Shown here one piece after another: positions 1-6,473 of a stretch of DNA of 17,158 nt. Every line of letters starts with the position of its first letter. Position 1 is the first letter of the stretch. The notes beneath the pieces were generated by a model that was not told the DNA's origin, did no database searches, and saw only the letters and a program-made list of their open reading frames with translations. The stretch is from Simkania negevensis (GTDB lineage: Bacteria > Chlamydiota > Chlamydiia > Chlamydiales > JAFITR01), in contig JAFITR010000014.1 in assembly GCA_017116025.1 (NCBI GenBank), positions 1 to 17,158 of the forward strand, read 5' to 3'. A program made the position numbers and the translations under genes.

Positions 1-57
1 CCTGGTGCAACAACGCCCTGCCCATACCCTGTGAGCGATTATTTACTACTTTGGTAT

Positions 58-3000
58 TCAAGATAGAAAAGGAGTAATCTTCTCTCGCAAACGACGAAAT
101 GCTTCCCTATCTTTATCTTGAAGATTTTGGAAGAGAGGAGGTGTTTCTGGATCCGACTCGTCTTCAGACACTATTGTGTCTATTAGATCCGATTCGATTT
201 TGAAAAGAAAACAATTTACCGCAAATGGTCTACGATCACGTTCCTCTAATAGAACGGCCTGATGAGCCTCCAGAAGAATCGAGACGAAAGAAACGCGGAA
301 ACTCGAAGAGCTTGTTTGTGCCAACAATAACATCTCTTCTAGCGAGGATTTGTGCTGTGCCATAACTGTAACGAAGATCGGATTATTATACGCTTTTGTA
401 AGCTGTGCGATTTGAGCTCGGGCAGCAGAAACAGCAAGTCTCGCACAGTGTATTGCCCATATCGGCTCATTTGGCTCTAACTCCAGCGCGTCTAGACAGC
501 TTTTAAAGAGTCCTCGTATAAAAGCAGACAACAAGATCGAACTTTCCATCCAACCTACTTGCACAAATAATGTATCCATAGCGAATTCCAGATCCCGTTT
601 CTCAGCACACTTTTTAGAAGAACAATAAGTAAATAATTTCTTTCCCAAATCTTCTACATGTTGACTCAAGAATTTTTCACCTTCCTTCCTGCTAACGGCA
701 CTGCCAGCATGCAGATTGGATGGAGAAAATTCGAAATGGGTCGTTATATTTACACACATCATTATATGATCTTGAAAAGTTAGCTCAAAGCCGTCCTTCG
801 CTTTTTTTCTCTCAAAACGATCAGTCAACCAAGAGAGAAGAGGTGCTGTATTGGGGAGAGGCCCTTGTAAAGAGTTCGTTAGAATTGTCGCAATCAACGG
901 CGGAATTGTTTGGTATTGATGTAAGGAACATTTCTTATTACCTAGTAGTGCTTCTAATGTATTTATATAATTCCAAGACAATCGCATGCTTTCTTCGTTT
1001 CCCAAAATTTGAGAGAATCGAGATAGCATAATACCTAGGGGCCACCCAGAGACTAGATCCTCTTTATTAATCTGGCCATTATTCGATTCTTTTCTACTCC
1101 TTTCTGCTAACGACATTTTAAACAAAATCGATAAAGCATCAACATCGGGCATCCTTTGAAACTCGTTGCAAATCGTTCGCACAATGGCATCCTCCTGAGG
1201 GCGATCAACATTTGTTAGGTGCAAAACATCTAAATAAAGCTTGAGGAGAGTATGGATGGAATCACAATGTTGTCGAAAAAACGCATCCAAATCAGCTGAG
1301 GAAGAATTCAGTTTTTCTAGATCCTCATGAGAGCTAAAAGCTTGACGAAGTTCGGTGGTTTTTTCTCTTAATGCCTCTCCTTGAAACCGCACTAGGCGGC
1401 ATATTTTCTCCACACATTCTCTAGTAAACATGTTCATAAAGGGAGAAGGGGATGTTTTTCCACCTTTCTCTCCCATGGCTTTGTCTACTGCAAACAAGGC
1501 ACATTGTAGAGTCGCACGGATAGCCCTCAACCAGTTCACATTGTTAGTAGAGAAATGGTCAGAGGTATAGCAAATAAACAACTGGAAATCCCGCCAAAAA
1601 GAGGAATCCTTGCAAGCTGCAAAATCCTTCTTAGGTACAGATAAATAGTAAGATGAAAACAGCTCAGCAAAGAGACAAACGAATTGTTTTTCTAGCTTTT
1701 GCATTTTTTTTGTGGAATCAGGCGCAGGATTGACTGCAAGGTTGATCAGAGAAGTAATCAACTGAGGCAAATTCCGCTCCTTGAACAGTAGGTAATAGTC
1801 ACCCAAAGTTTTGCCCTGGTCACTCTTCTTCTTAAGACAAGCTTGATACAACGTAGACGCATAAACTTGAAGCCTGGACAAGCTCCTATTCCACTCTTCT
1901 ATTCCCCGAGGGTTTTCCTCCTCTTCTTTAAAAAGAGAGCAGATCAAGTTCAAGATCTCCACCAAAATAATGACATCCGAATCCAATTCCTTAAATTTTT
2001 CAAGGGTTGCGATTAGAGCAGATATCTTTTTTGCGCTCATTTCTTTTGGTTTTCCGGACAATCCCCTTAGTAAAACCGCTATTCCTTTTTTCCAATTTCG
2101 GCCTTTTTGAAAAGAATCTGCCATAGAGTGGGCAAGATCAAGAGACTTCTGCTGAAATTGTTGCAACAAAGTCGTTTTCTGGCAAAAAAGATTATAGATA
2201 CAACAGGCAATGAGATCAGAAGAGTTTAAAAAGAGAAGATTGGGAGTGGCAACTCTCTCCAACCACTCCAGCGCCACAAGCAAGTCAGGCGCATCTGTAG
2301 AAGAGTCAACGATCCCATACACTTTTGTGAACATCTCATTCAGCGCCGTGACAAAAACAAGCTCATTCTTGCAAGAAAAAGCTGTTTGATAACGCAACCA
2401 AGGAAGGAGGTTCTCCCCTTTCATGAGAGCAGCATGAGAGAGCAGGACTTTTTCAGCGGGCGCAAGCTCTATCTTGAGAGGAGGGTTTGAAGGGAACTGT
2501 TTCTTTATTTCAGCGGAGAAAATGGGGATACTTTTTGTTCGTTCATAGAACATCACTAATGCCAAGACTTTATAAGCCAAAAGCAGGCTAAAATCGATGG
2601 GTGTCGTTATCTGCAGCTCTTTTTCAGAAGGCGAAGGTTGAGACAGCTCCTCAACAATCAAGAGCAAACGCCAAGAAACAAATAGGGGGGTTGAAGAATT
2701 GAACGACTTTTCTTTCGATAGAGCCTCCATTAATTTGCGTCTGGATGTGATCGCAGCAATGAGAATTGACGGTATTTGTTTTTCTAATGGATGGCTTTCC
2801 ACCTGTTGAATGATAGGAAAAATAAACAAGCCTAGCAACTCCTCAAACAGAGGATCTCTCTCTGAGCTCTTTGATACCTGCAGCAAGAAATCCGCAAGAT
2901 TATCGTCTTTAATGAACCCTTTTGTATTTTTATAGAAGTCGACTAAAAAAGAAAATTCGTTCGAGGAGAGGTTTTGCTTTTTCAATAGCAATGCGGCAAT

Positions 3001-5403
3001 TCGAGTAAAAAAATTTGAAGAACGAGAGACTTCTTTCAATAGAAAATATCTGCTGGGAAGTAGAAGCTCCATAGCCCGCATCTCATCTATTGGGATCTCT
3101 TTTTCGAAAATTGTACTCAAAGCACGTGCTTGATTGCGGATTTTGTGCAAAAGGTGTTTTTCTTGAGAAGAGGAAGAAGGCTGCTTGCTATTGCCGCTAG
3201 ATTTTGCCGTCGTTTGTTTTGCTGTAGCAAAAAGGTTGTCAACGAGAGGGGCAAACTCTCTCCCTCCTTTTAAACTGTTCAACAGGTTTTTCCAGGTCTC
3301 AACAAGCTCCTTGGGAGGAGAGGCAAGTTCTGTAGACTCTTGAGGGAACAATACAGCTAACAACTCTATCATGAGAAAAGACAACTTCTCGGGAGAAAAA
3401 GAAAAATGTGGAAGCCGGAAGAGGAAACCAAGACAATAGATATGCGTATTGAACAGAGGATAACGCCGCATGAATTCTCCTATAGTGGCAAAAATGCGCT
3501 TTCCCAGGTTCTCAGACAATCCCTTAGATTGTATCTGTTCATATAGTACGATGAAGCGTGTACATGTAGAGTTTTTTTTTGTTTCAGCCGACGGAGGATA
3601 TAACGATTCAAACTGGTCACAAAAACGCGCAACACTCTCTTCTTTACCCTCCGCAACAAATTCTTCGAACAACTGCTCTGCAAAGCGATGCGTAAGGCGA
3701 TCTTGGCCAAACGCTTCACAAAAAGAGCGGAAATCAGCACTACCTAGCTGCGTTTGTTGGGGATTTGTCCCCCCTCTTACTTTCTGAAACAGGTGCAGTA
3801 GGTGTTGATCCACCCAATCCAAGAGGTTTTTTTTGGGAGGGATCATTCGCACCACCTCTTTGAATAACTCATCCCTGCGCAACTCGAATGACTTCTCCAA
3901 CAAAATATCGATAAAATACTCCTTGAGAAGCACCCCCTGCACTTCATGCCGTTGAGTTAGATCACCACCCAAACATTGAATCCAAGATTCTAATACATCG
4001 TTTTGATCTGGTAAGGCCCGGAATAAATTTTGACGCGACTCATAATCCAAAGTGTTAACATTTTGCAACCAAGCAAAAAAAAGGAACAAGTTGTCGTAAA
4101 ATCGATCTGCAGAAGGGGAGACGAGACCATTCATAGAAGCGACCAAATATTCACCTAGAGAAGGTTTTTTTTCGGCAGCAGCATATTGACGAGAGTAACG
4201 CAAGACTAATACTAAAAAGAAAGAGATCGAGGTTGTTGTAGGATCTTTAGGCATCCAGCCTGCGTTCAAATTATTCACCACATGCACTAACAATTCAAAG
4301 TAACGATCATCGCTTTGCTTCAACAATGCTCCAATATTCCATTCCTTTGCCAAGGCAAACTCTTTCGCTTTCAACATCCAATCATACTCTCTGGAATCTA
4401 GCTCGAAACAAACAGGGAGGGTAACAATGGTTGGTTGCTGATTTGGGGAAAAACGCACTGCAAGAGCATCACGGCTATCTATGGGGACTTTCTTCCCAGC
4501 AGGAGTTGTGCAAAACGTTATTTGTGCGGGAGTTTTAGTGTGTAAATTAAAAACTGTAAAAGAGAGGTTTTTGCTTACATTCGCAGAATCCACGTCAAAT
4601 AAGCCACCCATATTACCTAAATCATCTGCAATCATATCTGAGGAGTAATCTTTTTTTGATTCGACCTCGGACTTGTCGATGGACTTGTCGATAGAAACAA
4701 GTAGAAAGCAGCGCATTGCCAACTCACATGCGAATTGATACTCACTTAGACTAGAATACTTCTCTAAATCGGCTAATCTCTTATAGCACTCCAAAATCCC
4801 ATCCCACACGATCTGTTCACTACAACCTAATTGTTTCTTTAATAGGTTGCAGGCTAAATCAAGTCCGGCCCCTCCCGCTTTAGCCAAATTAGGATTGAAC
4901 ACCACCACGAGGTTGATACTTGGGCAAACAATGCTCCCACCCTCTATGAAAGAGTGAGCATAAGGAGACAATACAAGCGTCTCGTTGGATACAACAAACA
5001 AGTTTTCCAAACACAAACTTTTGTTTGTATGATCGCCGGAAAGAGGAAGAGAAGACTTCTGCTCCCAATTTGCATTCAAAAGCGTCGATAATTGCGTAGG
5101 ATTAGCGAACAGAGTAACAGATTGATCAGGGATAGCTAAGGGAATTGGATTTACGGCCGTACCGGTATCAGGGCCGGCGAAGGCAGCGGCAGCGGTATCG
5201 GTATCGGTATCGGGGCCGGAGGAGGCAGCAGCAGCAGCGGCGGTGTCGGCAACAACAAAAGCATCATAAGTAGGTAGTGAACTAGAGCCGAGTGGTGGGA
5301 GTCTATCCATAACAGTCCATGTAAATAAATAATGAGGGTTGTGAAAAATAAATAGTTTATCACTATTCACGGCCTTCAGCCTGCAGTATCCAATCGTATC
5401 CAT
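58..5403 (-). CDS. Giant hypothetical protein (up to 1781 aa), orphan
   Basis: I do not recognise this protein. It is an uninterrupted reading frame of up to 1781 codons ending in TGA. It is rich in Leu, Ser, Lys and Glu and reads as a long series of amphipathic helices, so an alpha-solenoid-like scaffold is possible, but this is inference only. I see no signal peptide, P-loop, catalytic motif or clear membrane segment. Residues about 51-86 are low-complexity (Ala runs, Gly-Pro-Asp-Thr, Asp-Thr repeats), residues about 237-245 contain a duplicated IDKS, and a Ser-rich linker lies near residues 735-750. Start is uncertain. The ATG at 5403 has no Shine-Dalgarno sequence, and the first 31 codons overlap a repeat-like intergenic element. 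Met32 (ATG at 5310), preceded by a weak GGA five bases upstream, may be the real start. The gene is isolated on its strand and divergent from the kinase gene. A secreted effector or a structural protein are both possible and neither is shown. Confidence 0.85.
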   Translation of the reverse strand: MDTIGYCRLKAVNSDKLFIFHNPHYLFTWTVMDRLPPLGSSSLPTYDAFVVADTAAAAAASSGPDTDTDTAAAAFAGPDTGTAVNPIPLAIPDQSVTLFANPTQLSTLLNANWEQKSSLPLSGDHTNKSLCLENLFVVSNETLVLSPYAHSFIEGGSIVCPSINLVVVFNPNLAKAGGAGLDLACNLLKKQLGCSEQIVWDGILECYKRLADLEKYSSLSEYQFACELAMRCFLLVSIDKSIDKSEVESKKDYSSDMIADDLGNMGGLFDVDSANVSKNLSFTVFNLHTKTPAQITFCTTPAGKKVPIDSRDALAVRFSPNQQPTIVTLPVCFELDSREYDWMLKAKEFALAKEWNIGALLKQSDDRYFELLVHVVNNLNAGWMPKDPTTTSISFFLVLVLRYSRQYAAAEKKPSLGEYLVASMNGLVSPSADRFYDNLFLFFAWLQNVNTLDYESRQNLFRALPDQNDVLESWIQCLGGDLTQRHEVQGVLLKEYFIDILLEKSFELRRDELFKEVVRMIPPKKNLLDWVDQHLLHLFQKVRGGTNPQQTQLGSADFRSFCEAFGQDRLTHRFAEQLFEEFVAEGKEESVARFCDQFESLYPPSAETKKNSTCTRFIVLYEQIQSKGLSENLGKRIFATIGEFMRRYPLFNTHIYCLGFLFRLPHFSFSPEKLSFLMIELLAVLFPQESTELASPPKELVETWKNLLNSLKGGREFAPLVDNLFATAKQTTAKSSGNSKQPSSSSQEKHLLHKIRNQARALSTIFEKEIPIDEMRAMELLLPSRYFLLKEVSRSSNFFTRIAALLLKKQNLSSNEFSFLVDFYKNTKGFIKDDNLADFLLQVSKSSERDPLFEELLGLFIFPIIQQVESHPLEKQIPSILIAAITSRRKLMEALSKEKSFNSSTPLFVSWRLLLIVEELSQPSPSEKELQITTPIDFSLLLAYKVLALVMFYERTKSIPIFSAEIKKQFPSNPPLKIELAPAEKVLLSHAALMKGENLLPWLRYQTAFSCKNELVFVTALNEMFTKVYGIVDSSTDAPDLLVALEWLERVATPNLLFLNSSDLIACCIYNLFCQKTTLLQQFQQKSLDLAHSMADSFQKGRNWKKGIAVLLRGLSGKPKEMSAKKISALIATLEKFKELDSDVIILVEILNLICSLFKEEEENPRGIEEWNRSLSRLQVYASTLYQACLKKKSDQGKTLGDYYLLFKERNLPQLITSLINLAVNPAPDSTKKMQKLEKQFVCLFAELFSSYYLSVPKKDFAACKDSSFWRDFQLFICYTSDHFSTNNVNWLRAIRATLQCALFAVDKAMGEKGGKTSPSPFMNMFTRECVEKICRLVRFQGEALREKTTELRQAFSSHEDLEKLNSSSADLDAFFRQHCDSIHTLLKLYLDVLHLTNVDRPQEDAIVRTICNEFQRMPDVDALSILFKMSLAERSRKESNNGQINKEDLVSGWPLGIMLSRFSQILGNEESMRLSWNYINTLEALLGNKKCSLHQYQTIPPLIATILTNSLQGPLPNTAPLLSWLTDRFERKKAKDGFELTFQDHIMMCVNITTHFEFSPSNLHAGSAVSRKEGEKFLSQHVEDLGKKLFTYCSSKKCAEKRDLEFAMDTLFVQVGWMESSILLSAFIRGLFKSCLDALELEPNEPIWAIHCARLAVSAARAQIAQLTKAYNNPIFVTVMAQHKSSLEEMLLLAQTSSSSFRVSFVSILLEAHQAVLLEERDRRPFAVNCFLFKIESDLIDTIVSEDESDPETPPLFQNLQDKDREAFRRLREKITPFLS
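4669..4692. repeat. Perfect 12-bp tandem duplication inside the giant gene
   Basis: GGACTTGTCGAT occurs twice back to back. The unit is a multiple of three, so the duplication keeps the frame and gives the duplicated tetrapeptide IDKS-IDKS (residues about 237-245 of the giant protein). It looks like a recent slippage event in a charged linker. Confidence 0.85.
5164..5241. repeat. GC-rich imperfect tandem repeat coding for Ala/Asp-Thr tract
   Basis: Two imperfect copies of a unit beginning GGTATC and continuing through GGGCCGG into GCAGC triplets lie at 5164-5193 and 5206-5241. Between them GGTATC is iterated three times in a row (5194-5211). On the minus strand they encode Ala runs followed by Gly-Pro-Asp-Thr and Asp-Thr repeats near the N-terminus of the giant protein. 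All unit lengths are multiples of three, so copy-number change would alter protein length without a frameshift. The tract is visibly more GC-rich than the rest of the gene. Confidence 0.75.
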
Positions 5404-5536
5404 ACCCAGAGCGCTGCCTTGGGCTGTTACAATTTAAGCCGAAGGCCTAAAAAGCAGGCCAACGACCTGAAATTACAACAGCTACAAGGCGGGTATGAGC
5501 AAGCTGATAAGGCCCGCAGCGGGAGGTGTGAATAGT
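5362..5536. repeat. Putative MITE-like intergenic element with 9-bp terminal inverted repeats
   Basis: ACTATTCAC at 5362-5370 is matched by its exact reverse complement GTGAATAGT at 5528-5536, enclosing 157 bases. Inside are a nested imperfect inverted repeat with 13-nt arms (5423-5435 and 5470-5482, two mismatched positions) and a small GGCCT/AGGCC stem (5444-5448 and 5456-5460), so the centre can fold into a long hairpin. No transposase is encoded. The element overlaps the first 14 codons of the longest form of the giant gene. I cannot see other copies in this window, apart from a shared 13-mer at 5373-5385 and 5659-5671. Calling it a dispersed repeat is therefore a hypothesis. Confidence 0.4.
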
Positions 5537-5587
5537 TAAGTGTATATTAAGAAGTTCTTACGTACAACGATTAAAGGGCAGGGTGTA

Positions 5588-5616
5588 TTGAGTTATTTAG
5601 CATGCTATGCTATTCT
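5588..5616 (+). promoter_or_regulatory. Candidate sigma70/66-type promoter for the kinase-waaA pair
   Basis: TTGAGT (5588-5593) and TATTCT (5611-5616) are separated by exactly 17 bases, each matching four of six consensus positions. The predicted transcript would begin near 5623 and carry a leader of about 140 nt containing the 5645-5679 stem-loop. The spacer holds the perfect 10-bp palindrome TAGCATGCTA (5598-5607), which could be an operator. Confidence 0.4.
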
Positions 5617-5644
5617 GCTTGCCTTTGAATGCGTAACTATTTAC

Positions 5645-5679
5645 CTCTCTGTTGCAGCCCTTCAGCCTGCAACAGAGAG
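5645..5679 (+). promoter_or_regulatory. Perfect 13-bp stem-loop in the kinase leader
   Basis: CTCTCTGTTGCAG (5645-5657) pairs perfectly with CTGCAACAGAGAG (5667-5679) around a 9-nt loop. No T-run follows on either strand, so it is not a standard intrinsic terminator. It sits about 85 bases upstream of the kinase start codon, downstream of the candidate promoter. It could be an RNA-stability or processing structure, or the remnant of a repeat. Part of its loop and right arm repeats a 13-mer found at 5373-5385. Confidence 0.5.
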
Positions 5680-5763
5680 ATGAAGTTACACATATTCTTT
5701 CAGCCATCCCAACGTAGGAGGGGTGTCTGAGCAATTTTGAAACGCATTGATTGAGGCATCTGC

Positions 5764-6402
5764 ATGGGTTTGAAAGAATTTACGGGAAGATACAAGAGTC
5801 TGTTGTTGTTTGGTCCTCCTGGGGCAGGGAAAGGGACAGTGAGCAAGATTTTAGCAGAGTCAGGCAGTCATTTTCACCTCTCTACGGGTGACGTCTTCCG
5901 TTCGTTGCCGAAGGATTCTTCTGCGGGCCGTCTTTTTAGCAGCTATGGCGACAAAGGTTTGTTGGTACCTGACAAGGTAACGATTGAGGTTTGGGCCGGG
6001 TATGTAAAAGATTTAATTAGCACCGGCCGCTATCGTCCGCATGAGCAATATCTTATCTTAGATGGCATTCCTCGTACGCGTTCTCAAGCAGAAGTTCTTT
6101 CAAACTACATCGACCTTGTTGCAGTGATTGCTTTAGAGATGCCTAATGTGCAGCGTCTTACTGAACGTCTTCAGCGCCGTGCGCAGATTGAAGGCCGCAA
6201 TGACGACATTGACGCGGGTGTGATCGAAAAGCGCATGGAGGTCTACCGCAAGCAAACGGAAGAGGTACTGGGTTACTATCCGAAGAACAAAATGTTACGC
6301 ATCAATGCGGACCAGTATCCTCTGAAGGTGCTTGGCGACCTTTTTGGTACAGGCTGGGAAGTGCTCACCTGTCTTTCTCATCCTATGATACAACCTACAT
6401 AA
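5764..6402 (+). CDS. adk: Adenylate kinase-family nucleoside monophosphate kinase, LID-less short type
   Basis: Predicted cytosolic kinase transferring the gamma-phosphate of ATP to AMP, giving two ADP. The Walker A loop GPPGAGKGT lies at residues 17-25, the NMP-binding STGDVFR at 40-46, DGIPRTRSQ at 100-108, and the short-lid sequence GRNDD at 144-148, with a further Arg at 157. The long zinc-binding or bacterial LID insert found in classic bacterial Adk is absent, as in AK1 or UMP/CMP-kinase-type enzymes. The Thr105 and Gln108 pair after the Arg is the AMP-type pattern, while UMP/CMP kinases usually have Asn there. Phe of the usual DGFPR is Ile. The length of 212 residues includes a short C-terminal tail past the core. 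The start is supported by GAGG seven bases upstream of the ATG. waaA follows 71 bases downstream on the same strand. It may be a second kinase beside a canonical Adk encoded elsewhere. Confidence 0.88.
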   Translation: MGLKEFTGRYKSLLLFGPPGAGKGTVSKILAESGSHFHLSTGDVFRSLPKDSSAGRLFSSYGDKGLLVPDKVTIEVWAGYVKDLISTGRYRPHEQYLILDGIPRTRSQAEVLSNYIDLVAVIALEMPNVQRLTERLQRRAQIEGRNDDIDAGVIEKRMEVYRKQTEEVLGYYPKNKMLRINADQYPLKVLGDLFGTGWEVLTCLSHPMIQPT

Positions 6403-6430
6403 AGAAGTGCCAAAGGTTCCCGCTGGAATT

Positions 6431-6459
6431 TTTACCACAGAGAGCACAGAGAAAAAGAG
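6431..6459. repeat. ACCACAGAG-type intergenic sequence between kinase gene and waaA
   Basis: The short gap between the two genes contains TTTACCACAGAG followed by GCACAGAG. From memory, this kind of ACCACAGAG/CACAGAG sequence recurs between genes in many unrelated bacterial genomes. There is one copy here. It also leaves waaA without an obvious Shine-Dalgarno sequence, since the nearest purine run ends about 14 bases before the ATG. Confidence 0.3.
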
Positions 6460-6473
6460 TCTTTAGTAATACG

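Noticed and set aside
720..1031. 103-codon plus-strand frame antisense to the giant gene
   Set aside because: No ribosome-binding site and no recognisable protein. The opposite-strand gene explains the region.
5151..5363. 70-codon minus-strand frame rich in Pro and Leu
   Set aside because: It is an out-of-frame reading of the hexamer/triplet repeat inside the giant gene. Its low-complexity Ile-Pro/Leu-Pro pattern follows from the repeat itself.
5356..5535. Plus-strand open frame through the intergenic element, ending in TAG at 5533-5535
   Set aside because: It has no ATG or GTG start with a ribosome-binding site (only a TTG at 5419) and coincides with the inverted-repeat element, so it is more likely repeat sequence than a gene.
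5645..5679. Intrinsic terminator
   Set aside because: The stem is perfect but no T-run follows on either strand, and it lies inside a predicted leader.
5404..5763. tRNA, small RNA gene or riboswitch in the 360-base gap
   Set aside because: No tRNA T-loop signature or known riboswitch core was recognised. Only the inverted repeats, promoter candidate and stem-loop listed could be supported.
5764..6402. UMP/CMP kinase instead of adenylate kinase
   Set aside because: The short lid would allow it, but the Arg-Thr-x-x-Gln pattern after DGIP is the AMP-binding type rather than the Arg-Asn pattern usual in UMP/CMP kinases.
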